Assembly (NCBI RefSeq): GCF_000143885.2
Contig: NC_018581.1
Location: 4,588,001 to 4,652,000 of the forward strand
DNA from: Gordonia sp. KTR9
Lineage (GTDB): Bacteria; Actinomycetota; Actinomycetes; Mycobacteriales; Mycobacteriaceae
Length of the DNA: 64,000 bases
Reading direction: 5' to 3'
Shown here: one piece after another, positions 16,808 to 26,400 of the stretch
Numbering within the stretch: position 1 is the first letter of the stretch
Layout: every line of letters begins with the position of its first letter
Notes under the pieces: generated by a model
Database searches by the model: none
What the model was told of the DNA's origin: nothing
Seen by the model: only the letters and a program-made list of their open reading frames with translations
Made by a program: the position numbers and the translations under genes

Positions 16808-19792
16808 GTGGACATCGCGGCCGAACTCACCAGACTCGGCGTCGACGCAGACTCCTCGACGCGTCGCCTCGCCGAATACTCCTACGACGCTTCCAATTAC
16901 CGGGTTCCACCGCTGGCCGTCACCTTCCCGCGCACCGCCCGGGAGGTCGCGACTGTGGTCGGATGGTGTCACGAACACCGGGTACCCGTCGTCCCTCGCG
17001 GTGGCGGTACCTCGATGGGCGGCAACGCGATCGGCCCCGGAGTGGTGATCGACCTGTCCCGGCATCTGGATCGGGTCCTGTCCGTCGACGCCGAATCCGC
17101 GACCGCGGTCGCAGGTGCGGGGATCGTGTTGACCTCCCTCGCCGCCGAGGCACGGGCCGCGACCGACGGCACGCTCACGTTCGCGCCGGATCCGTCGTCG
17201 GCGTCGCGTGCGACCCTCGGCGGTGCGATCGGCAACGACGCCTGCGGCAATCACTCGGTCCGCCACGGTCGCACGAGCGATCACATCGTCGAATTGCATC
17301 TCGTCACGGCGGAGGGGTTGCTGCTCACCGCAACCCGCGACGGACTGCGGGCCACCGATCCCGCCGACGGTGCGGCGGTGACGCGGGCAGCCGAGATCAC
17401 CGGATCGCTGCGGGAGCTGACCGCTGCGAACCTGGCCATCCTGCGGACCCAGCTCGAGACCATTCCGCGGCAGGTCTCCGGCTACCACGTTGCCAAGCTG
17501 CTGCCGGAGAACGGTTTCGACGTGGCGCGCGCCCTCGTCGGCAGTGAGGGAACCTGCGCGATCGTCGTGTCGGCGAGCGTCGCGCTGGTGCCGGTCGCGA
17601 CATCGCAGCTCCTGCTGTGCATCGGCTACCGCTCCCCCGCCGACGCCGCTCGGGACGTACCGGCGATCCTGCCGTTCGCGCCGTCGGCCATCGAGGGCAT
17701 CGACCGCAAGATTGTCGCCACGATGGCGGCCCGGCGTGGCCGCGAGTCCGTCGCGGGCCTGCCCGCGGGATCGGCCTGGCTGTTCGTCGACCTCGACGAA
17801 CACAGCGCCGCCACACAATCCGAATCCGATGTGTCGGCCACCGCCAAGCGGCTCCTGGACCACCTGCGTGCGCAGGGGCGGATGATCGGCGCCGCCGTGG
17901 TCGACGACCCCGTCCACCGCAAGGCGCTCTGGCGTGTCCGCGAGGACGGCGCGGGTCTCTCGTCACGACTGGCCGATCCCGACGACGAGAGCATCGGCGA
18001 CGGTTACGAATCCTGGCCGGGCTGGGAAGACGCAGCCGTCGCGCCCGAGCGGCTCGCCGACTACCTCGACGACTTCGCCGGCCTGCTCGACCACCACGGT
18101 CTCACCGGTGTCATGTACGGACACTTCGGCGCCGGCTGCATGCACGTCCGCATCACCTTCGACCTCCGGTCCGCCGAGGGACGCACGGTGATGGCGCGCT
18201 TCTGTACCGAGGCCGCGGAACTCGTGGTGCGGCACGGAGGTTCGCTGTCCGGCGAGCACGGCGACGGACGGGCCCGGTCGGCACTCCTGCCGATCATGTA
18301 CACCCCGGCGATGATGTCGGCCTTCGCACGGTTCAAGGCGATCTGGGATCCGCACGGAATCCTCAACCCGGGCAGCATCGTCGACCCGGCACCCATCACC
18401 ACCGACCTCGCCCTCGCCGACGTGCCGCGTCGCAGCTGGCCCACCAGCTTCACCCTCGGACATGACACCGCCGGACCGGATCCCGCGGAGCTCCCACTCA
18501 TCGACCCGTTCGTCCACGCGGTGCAGGGGTGCATCGGTGTCGGACGGTGTCGTGCGGATGCCGGCGGGGTGATGTGCCCGAGCTACAAGGCCACCCGCGA
18601 CGAGAAGGACTCCACTCGCGGTCGAGCCCGCGTGCTGCAGGACATGGTCCGCACCGCTCCCACCGTCGACGACGGGTGGCGGTCCACCGATGTCGCCGAG
18701 GCCCTGGAACTGTGCCTGTCGTGCAAGGCGTGTTCCACCGACTGCCCGACCGGGGTCGACATGGCCACCTACAAATCGGAGTTCCTGGACCACCACTATC
18801 GGCGGCGGCTCCGGCCGCTGTCGCACTACTCCCTCGGGTGGATGCCCGCGTGGCTGTCCGCGGCGGGGCTCGCGGCACCGGTTCTCAACCGCGCACTGCG
18901 GTCCCGGCTCAGCGGTCTCGCCGCACGCGCCGGCGGCCTCGATCCCCGACGCACCATGCCCGCCTTCGCCTCGCGGCGGGCCCGGCGCACCCACCTCGGA
19001 CCTCTCACCCCCGTCGACGCGAGTTCCTCGGTCGTGTTGTTCGTCGACTCCTTCACCCGAGCATTCCGCCCGCATGTGGCCACCGCCGTGGCCGAGATCC
19101 TCCGCGCTGCCCACTCCGTCGACCGTGCGTCCGATCCCGTCGGCTGTGCGTCCGACAACTGTTGCGGCCTCACGTGGATCTCGACGGGGCAGCTGGGCCG
19201 CGCCCGAAAGGTGCTGCGCCGCACCGTCGCCGACCTCGACGACGGCACGGACAGGCCGATCGTAGTTGTCGAACCCAGTTGTGCAGCGGCGCTGGCGAAG
19301 GATCTTCCCGAACTCATTCCGACCGAGGCCGCGCGGCGCGTGGCCGCACGCGTGCGGAGTTTCGCCGCCCACCTCCCCGCTCTGCTCGATGCGGGCTGGC
19401 GACCACCGGCCCTGCCCGACGAGGTGACGCTGCAGACCCATTGCCACGAGTACGCGGTCTTCGGCGCGCGGGTCGGCGTCGCCGCTCTCGAGGCCCTCGG
19501 GGTCACCGTGCACACCGCAGACGGGTGTTGCGGTGTCGCCGGCAACTTCGGTTTCGAGAAGGGGCACTACGAGGTCAGCATGGCCGTCGCGGAAAACGGC
19601 CTGGCACCTGCACTGCGCGACGGCCCGCATCGGCCCGTCGTCACCGACGGTTTCAGCTGCGCGATGGCCGTCGAACACCTCGCGACCGTCGACGACAACC
19701 TCTCCCGTGGGCGGCCACGCGGAGTCCATCTCGCCGAGCTGCTCGCCACGTCACCCGATACAGCCACCGACATCCGAGGAGTACGACCATGA
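16808..19792 (+). CDS. FAD-linked oxidase fused to Fe-S/CCG domain (D-2-hydroxyacid dehydrogenase type)
   Basis: 994 residues from GTG at 16808, the first start in frame after the aminotransferase stop. The N-terminal half is a PCMH-type FAD domain (RGGGTSMGG at 64-72) with the C-terminal cap of FAD-linked oxidases (GHFGAGCMHVRI, GEHGDGR). The second half has two cysteine clusters for [4Fe-4S] centres (CIGVGRCRADAG, and CLSCKACSTDCP) and two CCG-type segments (DNCCGLTW and DGCCGVAGNFGFEKGHYE). This GlcD-GlcF-like fusion oxidises D-2-hydroxy acids such as D-lactate, glycolate or D-2-hydroxyglutarate and passes electrons to the respiratory chain. Within the operon it would handle a 2-hydroxy acid intermediate. 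The stop overlaps the next ATG by four bases. Confidence 0.9.
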   Translation: MDIAAELTRLGVDADSSTRRLAEYSYDASNYRVPPLAVTFPRTAREVATVVGWCHEHRVPVVPRGGGTSMGGNAIGPGVVIDLSRHLDRVLSVDAESATAVAGAGIVLTSLAAEARAATDGTLTFAPDPSSASRATLGGAIGNDACGNHSVRHGRTSDHIVELHLVTAEGLLLTATRDGLRATDPADGAAVTRAAEITGSLRELTAANLAILRTQLETIPRQVSGYHVAKLLPENGFDVARALVGSEGTCAIVVSASVALVPVATSQLLLCIGYRSPADAARDVPAILPFAPSAIEGIDRKIVATMAARRGRESVAGLPAGSAWLFVDLDEHSAATQSESDVSATAKRLLDHLRAQGRMIGAAVVDDPVHRKALWRVREDGAGLSSRLADPDDESIGDGYESWPGWEDAAVAPERLADYLDDFAGLLDHHGLTGVMYGHFGAGCMHVRITFDLRSAEGRTVMARFCTEAAELVVRHGGSLSGEHGDGRARSALLPIMYTPAMMSAFARFKAIWDPHGILNPGSIVDPAPITTDLALADVPRRSWPTSFTLGHDTAGPDPAELPLIDPFVHAVQGCIGVGRCRADAGGVMCPSYKATRDEKDSTRGRARVLQDMVRTAPTVDDGWRSTDVAEALELCLSCKACSTDCPTGVDMATYKSEFLDHHYRRRLRPLSHYSLGWMPAWLSAAGLAAPVLNRALRSRLSGLAARAGGLDPRRTMPAFASRRARRTHLGPLTPVDASSSVVLFVDSFTRAFRPHVATAVAEILRAAHSVDRASDPVGCASDNCCGLTWISTGQLGRARKVLRRTVADLDDGTDRPIVVVEPSCAAALAKDLPELIPTEAARRVAARVRSFAAHLPALLDAGWRPPALPDEVTLQTHCHEYAVFGARVGVAALEALGVTVHTADGCCGVAGNFGFEKGHYEVSMAVAENGLAPALRDGPHRPVVTDGFSCAMAVEHLATVDDNLSRGRPRGVHLAELLATSPDTATDIRGVRP

Positions 19793-21306
19793 CGGCCCCC
19801 GCCCCCGTGACCCCGCACAACGCTCCCGAAGCCGTGTCCCGCGTCAACACCGACCTGTTCATCGGTGGCACATGGACTCCTGCCGCTTCCGGCGAGCGCT
19901 TCGACGTCGTGAATCCGGCCACGGGCGACGTGCTCGCCCGCGTCGCCGACGCCGACGCCGTCGACGCCAGGCATGCGCTCGAGACCGCGGCCGCGCATCA
20001 GGCCGGGTGGGCGGCCACCTCACCGCGCAGCCGCAGCGAGATCCTCTATCGCGCACATCGGCTCATCATGGACCGGGTCGACGGGATTGCCGCGGTGATG
20101 ACCGCCGAGATGGGTAAGCCTCTCGCCGAGGCCAAGGGCGAGGTCGCCTACGGCGCCGAGTTCTTCCGATGGTTCGCCGAGGAGGCCGTCCGCATCGGCG
20201 GCGATTCGACCACCACCGGCGACGGATCGCATCGGATCGTGGTGACCAGGCAACCCGTGGGCCCGTGCATCCTGATCACGCCGTGGAATTTTCCGTTGGC
20301 CATGGGAACCCGCAAGATCGGGCCGGCGATCGCGGCTGGCTGCACCATGGTCCTCAAACCCGCCGAACTCACCCCGCTCACCACTCTGCTGCTGGCCGAC
20401 ATCCTCGTCGAGGCGGGCCTCCCACCGGGTGTGCTGAACGTCGTGACCACCAGCGACCCGTCGACGGTCGTCACCGAGTGGATGGAGAGCGGCCTCGCCC
20501 GCAAGATCAGCTTCACCGGGTCCACCGAGGTCGGGAAACTGTTGCTGCGACAGGCGGCGGGCACGGTCATGCGGACATCGATGGAGCTGGGCGGCAACGC
20601 GCCGTTCATCGTGTGCGCCGACGCCGATATCCCACGAGCCGTCGACGGTCTGATGTTCGCCAAGATGCGAAACATCGGTCAGGCCTGCACCGCCGCCAAC
20701 CGGGTCTTCGTGCACCGCAGCGTGATCGACGAGTTCACCGCCGCTTTCGCCGCGAAGATGGCCGGGCTGCGGGTCGGCGACGGTGCGGCCGACAACGTCC
20801 AGGTCGGCCCGCTCGTCGAACGCGCGGCCGTCGAGAAGGTCTCGACGCTGGTCTCCGACGCCGTGGCCAAGGGTGCAACGGTGGTCTGTGGAGGTGAGAA
20901 CCCGGAGGGCCCAGGCTTTTTCTATCCACCGACCGTCTTGACCGGCGTCGGACTCGACGCGGATCTCATGCGCACCGAGATCTTCGGGCCGGTGGCCGCG
21001 ATCGTCCCGTTCGGCAATGCCTACGAACCGGACGATCCCGCGGCCGACGACGAGGTCATCGCGCTGGCCAACGACACACCGTGGGGGCTGGTCGGCTATC
21101 TGTTCAGCCAGGACGTCGACCGTTGCGCCAGACTGTCGGCCGCGCTGGAAACCGGTATGGTCGGGGTCAACACCGGCGCCGTGTCCAATCCGGCGGCCCC
21201 GTTCGGCGGGGTCAAGGAATCGGGACTCGGACGCGAAGGTGGACGCGTGGGCCTCGAGGAGTTTCTCGACATGAAGTACACGGCCACGCCGATTCCCCTT
21301 CGCTGA
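19789..21306 (+). CDS. NAD(P)-dependent succinate-semialdehyde-type dehydrogenase
   Basis: 505-residue aldehyde dehydrogenase. The general base is Glu266 in MELGGNAPF and the nucleophile Cys300 in GQACTAANR; the cofactor segment is TPWNFPLAMGTRK with FTGSTEVGK. These variants match the GabD/SSADH branch. It would oxidise the semialdehyde made by the class III aminotransferase at the head of the operon. Translation is coupled to the previous gene by an ATGA overlap. Fifty bases separate it from the following M24-type gene, with a good ribosome site (CAGGAG) there. In ectoine degradation the analogous enzyme oxidises aspartate semialdehyde; the true substrate here is not known. Confidence 0.92.
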   Translation: MTAPAPVTPHNAPEAVSRVNTDLFIGGTWTPAASGERFDVVNPATGDVLARVADADAVDARHALETAAAHQAGWAATSPRSRSEILYRAHRLIMDRVDGIAAVMTAEMGKPLAEAKGEVAYGAEFFRWFAEEAVRIGGDSTTTGDGSHRIVVTRQPVGPCILITPWNFPLAMGTRKIGPAIAAGCTMVLKPAELTPLTTLLLADILVEAGLPPGVLNVVTTSDPSTVVTEWMESGLARKISFTGSTEVGKLLLRQAAGTVMRTSMELGGNAPFIVCADADIPRAVDGLMFAKMRNIGQACTAANRVFVHRSVIDEFTAAFAAKMAGLRVGDGAADNVQVGPLVERAAVEKVSTLVSDAVAKGATVVCGGENPEGPGFFYPPTVLTGVGLDADLMRTEIFGPVAAIVPFGNAYEPDDPAADDEVIALANDTPWGLVGYLFSQDVDRCARLSAALETGMVGVNTGAVSNPAAPFGGVKESGLGREGGRVGLEEFLDMKYTATPIPLR

Positions 21307-21356
21307 CAACATTTCCGGAACCGGTCTGGGTTCAGACAGGCAGGAGCGAGAAAACC

Positions 21357-22550
21357 ATGTACCTGGGTGCTCAGCTGTTCACCGACAGCGAGTACGAGCA
21401 GCGCCTGACCCGTGTCCGTGAGCTCATGGACCGTCAGGGTCTGTCGGCGATCATCGTCACCGATCCGGCCAACATCTTCTACCTGATCGGCTACAACGCC
21501 TGGTCGTTCTACACCCCGCAGATGCTGTTCGTGCCGATCGACGGCGAGATGGTCTTCTACGCTCGCGAGATGGATGCGCATGGCGCACACCGGACGACGT
21601 GGTTGCCGGCCGATCAGATCGTCGGCTATCCGGAGAGCTACGTGCACCGTCCGCACCTGCACCCGTTCGACTGGGTCGCCTGGTCGCTGCGCCAGCGGCA
21701 CCTCATCGCACCGGCATCCAACACCGGGTCGGTGGGTCTGGAGATGGACTCACACTTCTTCTCCCCCAAGGCCTACCGCGCACTGTTCAACGCGATCCCG
21801 GAGTGGAAGCTCGTCGACAGCTTCGAGCTCGTCAACTGGGTACGCTCGGTCAAATCCGACGCCGAGGTGCAGCTGATGCGCCAGGCCGGAATGGTGTGCT
21901 CGAAGGCGATGCGCGCCGCCATCGACACCATCGACATCGGTGTCCGGCAATGCGATGCGGCCGCGGCCATCTCGCAAGCGCAGATCACCGGCACCCCGGA
22001 GTACGGCGGTGACTATCCGGCGATCGTCCCGATGATGCCCACCGGCGCGGCGGCCGACACCCCGCACCTCACCTGGCACCAGGGCACTTTCGTCGAGAAC
22101 GAGGCAGTCGTCATCGAATTGACCGGTGCACACAACCGCTATCACTGCCCGCTCGCCCGAACCGTGTCGCTCGGCACCCCGAGCAAGGACCTCGACTACG
22201 TCGCCAAGGCCACCGCCGAGGGACTCAACAACGTGCTCGAAGCCATCAAACCGGGCGTGGCCACGCGCGAACTCGCGTCCACGTGGAACTGGACGCTCGC
22301 GAAGTACGGCCTCGAGAAGCCCTCGCGGCTGGGCTATTCGATCGGCATCGGGTATCCGCCCGACTGGGGCGAGCGGACCATCAGCATCCGCAGCGAGGAC
22401 GAGTCGGTGCTCGAGACCAACATGACGTTTCACATCGTCTGCGGAATGTGGATGGACAACTATGGTTTCGAGCTGTCCGAGTCGGTCCGCGTCAGCCCGA
22501 CCGGCGTCGAGACCTTCACCGACTTCCCCCGCGAACTGATCCAGAAGTAG
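21357..22550 (+). CDS. Creatinase/ectoine-hydrolase-like protein of the M24 fold, metal ligands missing
   Basis: 397 residues with the pita-bread fold of M24 proteins. The five metal ligands of true aminopeptidases are mostly absent: Asp is Glu254 (VIELTG), the second Asp is Pro265 (RYHCPLART), His is Tyr327 (GYSIGIG), the EPG Glu is Val361 (IVCGMW); only Glu375 remains. Loss of metal is characteristic of creatinase and, as I recall, of ectoine hydrolase DoeA/EutD, which also has an RYHCPL-type motif. It would hydrolyse a C-N bond of a cyclic amidine or amide, not a Xaa-Pro peptide. The start ATG at 21357 has an AGGAG site; longer frames overlap the aldehyde dehydrogenase. Its partners (M20 deacylase, class III aminotransferase, semialdehyde dehydrogenase) parallel DoeA-B-D-C. 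Confidence 0.85.
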   Translation: MYLGAQLFTDSEYEQRLTRVRELMDRQGLSAIIVTDPANIFYLIGYNAWSFYTPQMLFVPIDGEMVFYAREMDAHGAHRTTWLPADQIVGYPESYVHRPHLHPFDWVAWSLRQRHLIAPASNTGSVGLEMDSHFFSPKAYRALFNAIPEWKLVDSFELVNWVRSVKSDAEVQLMRQAGMVCSKAMRAAIDTIDIGVRQCDAAAAISQAQITGTPEYGGDYPAIVPMMPTGAAADTPHLTWHQGTFVENEAVVIELTGAHNRYHCPLARTVSLGTPSKDLDYVAKATAEGLNNVLEAIKPGVATRELASTWNWTLAKYGLEKPSRLGYSIGIGYPPDWGERTISIRSEDESVLETNMTFHIVCGMWMDNYGFELSESVRVSPTGVETFTDFPRELIQK

Positions 22551-22565
22551 CCACAGAGAGACGAG

Positions 22566-23813
22566 GTGAAGAAAGTGACCACAACCGAAACCGCCTATCA
22601 GACCCGGCATTCGGCACCAACACTACCGTTGGCGGGCCGTGCCAAGGACCTGGTCGGTTCGATGATCGATTCGTCGACCTCGCTGCTGGCCGCGCAGTCG
22701 CACGACATCGTGCGCTTCGCGATGGGGTCCCCGGCGGACGAGGCGGTGCCGGCCGACGAGTTCCGTCAGATCGCCGGTGAGATCCTGGACAACTCGTCGT
22801 TCACCTACGGGGCCACCGAGGGCGAACCACGGCTGCTGCAACTCCTCGTCGACTATCTCGCCACGACTCCCGACCCGTCCACCCTGGACCGGCTGGTCAT
22901 CACCACCGGCGGGATGCAGGGACTCGACCTCGCCTGCAAGCTGTTCGTCGACCCCGGCGATCTGGTCGTCGTGGAGTCCCCCACGTACACCAACGGCAGC
23001 GCCACCGCGCTGTCGTATGGCGCGCAGCTGCTCGAGGTCCCCGTCGACGACGACGGTATGCAGGTCGACCAGCTGGAGGCGCTCGTCGCGCGCACCCGTC
23101 AAACGCCCAAGGCGATCTACACCATCCCCACGTTCCAGAATCCGTCCGGCGTCACCATGTCCGAGGAACGACGCCGCGAACTGCTACGGCTGGCGCACAC
23201 CTGGGGTTCGGTCGTCATCGACGACGATCCGTACGGGCTGTTGCGGTTCGCCGGCACCGACATCCCGACCTTCCAGACCCTGAGCCCCGGCGATCCGCTG
23301 ATCTTCTCCGTGCGCACCTTCTCCAAGATCCTCGCCCCGGGCTGGCGGGTCGGCTGGGTCGATGCGGATCCGTCGCTGCGCCAGCTGTTGATCAACGGCA
23401 AGCAGGCGATGGACACGTGCACCAACGTGCCCAATCAGCACATCGTCGCCGAGTACATCGCCCGCGGCGGTCTCGAGGACCACCTCGCCGGGATCCGGGT
23501 GCTGTACCGAGAGCGCAAGAACGCCATGCTCGACGCCATCGCGCGTCATCTGGGCGATCGCGTGGTGACCACGAACCCCGAGGGCGGGTTCTTCCTGTGG
23601 GTCACGTTGCGCGAGGAGTTCGCCGAGATCGACACCCGGGAGCTCTTCGAGATCGCGCTCGCCGACGGTGTGGCGTTCATCCCCGGCCCCGCGCTGTCGC
23701 CGGGCGGACGCTTCCGGAACTCGATGCGCCTCTGCTTCGCATCGAGCACCCCGGAGCGGATCGACGAGGGTGTCCGGCGTCTCACGGCCAGTCTTGAGAA
23801 GATGGTCGGGTGA
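22566..23813 (+). CDS. Class I/II PLP aminotransferase (2-aminoadipate/MocR-like without HTH)
   Basis: 415 residues. Fold-type I PLP enzyme with ITTGGMQGLDLACKLF, the pocket motif TFQNPSGVTMS (189-199), the Asp of IDDDPYG (218-224) and the Schiff-base Lys254 in TFSKILAPGWRVGW. The sequence style is that of LysN/ARO8-type multisubstrate aminotransferases acting on 2-aminoadipate, aromatic or branched amino acids. No regulatory HTH is attached. The GTG at 22566 is used; a second GTG three codons on is possible. It is 15 bases after the M24-like gene and overlaps the M20 gene by four bases. As the second aminotransferase in the operon it could remove the alpha-amino group once the acyl group is gone. 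Confidence 0.9.
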   Translation: MKKVTTTETAYQTRHSAPTLPLAGRAKDLVGSMIDSSTSLLAAQSHDIVRFAMGSPADEAVPADEFRQIAGEILDNSSFTYGATEGEPRLLQLLVDYLATTPDPSTLDRLVITTGGMQGLDLACKLFVDPGDLVVVESPTYTNGSATALSYGAQLLEVPVDDDGMQVDQLEALVARTRQTPKAIYTIPTFQNPSGVTMSEERRRELLRLAHTWGSVVIDDDPYGLLRFAGTDIPTFQTLSPGDPLIFSVRTFSKILAPGWRVGWVDADPSLRQLLINGKQAMDTCTNVPNQHIVAEYIARGGLEDHLAGIRVLYRERKNAMLDAIARHLGDRVVTTNPEGGFFLWVTLREEFAEIDTRELFEIALADGVAFIPGPALSPGGRFRNSMRLCFASSTPERIDEGVRRLTASLEKMVG

Positions 23814-25018
23814 GTGGTGAACCTGACCTGACTGCAGCCGAGTCCGCAGTGCTCGGCTTCATCGACGAGGCCGCCATCACCTCGCTCACCTCGGCCCTGG
23901 TCGAGGCGTCCAGCGAGAACCCCGGCGGCACCGAGTCGGCCGCAGTCGCGGTCCTCGAGAATGCCTGCCGCACGCTCGGTTTCGACGTCACGACGCACGA
24001 AGTGTCCCCGGGGCGACCCAATCTCGTCGCCACCGTGCGCGCCGGGACAGCACCAGGGCTGATGTTCCTCGGACATTCGGATGTGGTCCCGGCGGGCCCG
24101 AATTGGTCGGCCGATCCGTACACGGTCCGTATCCGCGACGGCCGGATCTACGGCCGCGGTGCCACCGACATGAAGGGCGGACTCGCCGCCGTCGTCGCGG
24201 CGATGAACGCCCTCTGCCGGGCCGGCGAGGCCGGCATCGAACTCTCCGGACCGGTCCGCCTGGTATGCACGGTCGACGAGGAGGAACACGGAACCGGCGT
24301 GCGGGACTTCGTGGGCCGTCCCGCCGACCACGAGTTCCTCGGTTGCGTGGTGGCCGAACCCACCGACATGCAGGTGGTCCGGGGCTGCCGGGGCGCGTCG
24401 TACATCGAGATCGAGGTGACCGGACGCGCCGCACACTCCGGACGCCCCTCGGACGGACGCAGTGCCATCGACGCCGCGGCGGCCATCGTCGAGATCATCC
24501 GGGCCGACGGCGAGCGGCTGGCCGAGTCCGCCGACGATCTGCTCGGCCACGGCACCTGGAATGTCGGGACCATCGCGGGCGGACACGGCATCTCGGTGGT
24601 CGCACCCGGTTGTTCACTCGGCATCGACCGGCGATTGATGCCCGATGAGGACCCGCATCGGATCGCCGAGGACCTGCGAACGGCCATCCGCGACAGCGGG
24701 ATCGACACCGACGGCATCACTGTCGACGTCCGGGTGACCATGGAGATGCCTGGTTTCGCGACCGACGGCGCGCATCCGCTTGTCACCACGGCTGTCGGTT
24801 CGGTCGTCGACGCCGGCGCCGTCACCTCCGTCGGCGGGTGGACCGCTGCCTGCGACGGCGGTTTCGTCAGCCGGGACCTCGGTGTCCCGTCGATCGTGCT
24901 CGGACCCGGCAACATCAACACCGACGCCCACCAGCCCGACGAGTCGGTCGCCATCGCCGATCTGGTCACCGCGGCGCGGGCTTACACCCTCGCCGCGATG
25001 CGCCTGCTCGGGCCCTAG
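23810..25018 (+). CDS. M20-family metallohydrolase (ArgE/DapE-type deacylase)
   Basis: 402 residues from a GTG overlapping the previous stop. All zinc ligands are visible: His in LGHSDVV, the bridging Asp in GRGATDMKGG, catalytic Glu and zinc Glu in VDEEEHGTG, Glu/Asp in VAEPTD, and the C-terminal His in TDAHQPDESV. The dimerisation insert begins GASYIEIEVTGRAAHSG. The family removes acetyl, succinyl or other acyl groups from amino acids or cleaves dipeptides. In this operon it could take the place of DoeB/EutE, which deacetylates N-acetyl-diaminobutyrate in ectoine breakdown. Its stop codon overlaps that of the convergent transporter gene, leaving no room for a terminator. Confidence 0.92.
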   Translation: MSGEPDLTAAESAVLGFIDEAAITSLTSALVEASSENPGGTESAAVAVLENACRTLGFDVTTHEVSPGRPNLVATVRAGTAPGLMFLGHSDVVPAGPNWSADPYTVRIRDGRIYGRGATDMKGGLAAVVAAMNALCRAGEAGIELSGPVRLVCTVDEEEHGTGVRDFVGRPADHEFLGCVVAEPTDMQVVRGCRGASYIEIEVTGRAAHSGRPSDGRSAIDAAAAIVEIIRADGERLAESADDLLGHGTWNVGTIAGGHGISVVAPGCSLGIDRRLMPDEDPHRIAEDLRTAIRDSGIDTDGITVDVRVTMEMPGFATDGAHPLVTTAVGSVVDAGAVTSVGGWTAACDGGFVSRDLGVPSIVLGPGNINTDAHQPDESVAIADLVTAARAYTLAAMRLLGP

Positions 25019-26400
25019 TTCGCCTCCTGCTTCTGCAGCGCCGTGAAATCGTTCTCGAGGCTCGGGATCTCGGTGCCGCGGAGCGAAGCACCCGCGGTCT
25101 CCTTGAGGAAACACAGGGCGACCATGCCGATGGCACACGCACCCATCATGTAGACGGCGGGGAACAGGTTCCAGTCGGTGCTTTCCACGACAGCGTCGTT
25201 GACCAGCGGCGCCGTCCCGCCGAAAGCGGCGGTCGCGACGTTGTAGGAGATCGCGAAACCCGCATAGCGGACCTGGGTCGGGAACATCGCCGGGAACGTC
25301 GCCGAGATGGTCGCCAACTGGGGTATGTAGAGCACGCCCAGGATGACGAATGCGACGATGGCCCAGGCGAATCCCTGTCCCATCAGCCAATAGAGCGGTA
25401 GCGCGAGGACGAACAGGCCGATCAGCGAACCCCACCACATGGGTTTGCGGCCCGTCGAATCCGACCACCACCCGAAGAACGGAATCAGCAACATCATCAC
25501 GAGCTGGCCGATGAGGTTGACGACGCTGGCCGAGGTCTCGGACAGATCGATCGTGTTCTGCAAGTAGGTCGGCTGGTACGCCAGCAGCGTGTAGTTCGCG
25601 ACGTTGAGCGCGATCACGAGACCGAACATGGTGATGATCGGACGCCGGTAGTTGACCAGCAGATCCTTGAATCGGCTGTAGGCCGATCCCTTGATCTCGT
25701 TGTCCTGCTCCAGTTCCTGGAACACGGGTGTGTCTTCCATCTGCGACCGCAGGTACAGGCCGATCAGGCCCATCGGCAGCGCGAGCAGGAACGGGATACG
25801 CCAACCCCACTGGTCCATCTGGCTGTCGGTCAACGCCAGCTGTAGCAACAGGACGAACAGTGTGCCGCCGCAGAAGCCGGCGAGGGTTCCGAATTCGAGG
25901 AACGACCCGTACTTGCCGCGCTTGTTGTCGGGCGCGTACTCGGCCATGAACGTTGCGGCACCGCCGTATTCACCGCCGGTGGAGAAACCCTGGATCACGC
26001 GGAGCAGGATCAGCAGTACCGGCGCCCAGAAACCGATCGACGCGTGTGTGGGCAGCAGACCGATCAGCGCGGTCGCCCCGGAGATGAGCAGGATCGTCAT
26101 CGCGAGAACAGATTTGCGTCCGATGCGATCCCCGATCGGACCCCAGACCATGCCGCCGAGCGGCCTCAGGACAAACGAGATCGCAAAACCCAGCATGGTG
26201 CCGACGGTTCCGAATTCGCCGGGGAAGAATGCCTGTGTCAGGTAGACCGAGGCCGCGGCGTAGACGCCGTAGTCGTACCACTCGGTGGCGTTGCCGATCG
26301 CTGAGGCACCGATGGCCTTGCGGAGGAGTCTCCTGCCCTCGGGAGAGTTCGGGTCCGGTGCGAGCTGCTCGTAGGTGTCTGCTGTCGTCGTATCGCTCAT
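25015..26400 (-). CDS. ProP-like MHS-family transporter
   Basis: 461 residues from ATG at 26400; a longer frame to 26562 is rejected because the ATG gives a normal N-terminus. Twelve membrane segments are predicted. Motifs are NATEWYDYGVYA in TM1, GPIGDRIGRKSVL, GFSTGGEYGGAATFMAEYAP and SDSTGRKPMWWG, all typical of the E. coli ProP group, which takes up proline, betaine and ectoine with protons. The C-terminus is short. It is the last gene of the leftward amidase-DUF3830-GntR unit (118-base gap after GntR), so it probably imports the substrate. The stop overlaps the M20 stop. Confidence 0.9.
   Translation of the reverse strand: MSDTTTADTYEQLAPDPNSPEGRRLLRKAIGASAIGNATEWYDYGVYAAASVYLTQAFFPGEFGTVGTMLGFAISFVLRPLGGMVWGPIGDRIGRKSVLAMTILLISGATALIGLLPTHASIGFWAPVLLILLRVIQGFSTGGEYGGAATFMAEYAPDNKRGKYGSFLEFGTLAGFCGGTLFVLLLQLALTDSQMDQWGWRIPFLLALPMGLIGLYLRSQMEDTPVFQELEQDNEIKGSAYSRFKDLLVNYRRPIITMFGLVIALNVANYTLLAYQPTYLQNTIDLSETSASVVNLIGQLVMMLLIPFFGWWSDSTGRKPMWWGSLIGLFVLALPLYWLMGQGFAWAIVAFVILGVLYIPQLATISATFPAMFPTQVRYAGFAISYNVATAAFGGTAPLVNDAVVESTDWNLFPAVYMMGACAIGMVALCFLKETAGASLRGTEIPSLENDFTALQKQEAN

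Noticed and set aside
17963-19729. 588-residue minus-strand frame opposite the FAD/Fe-S gene
   Set aside because: Mirror-frame composition only; the sense frame has full catalytic motifs.
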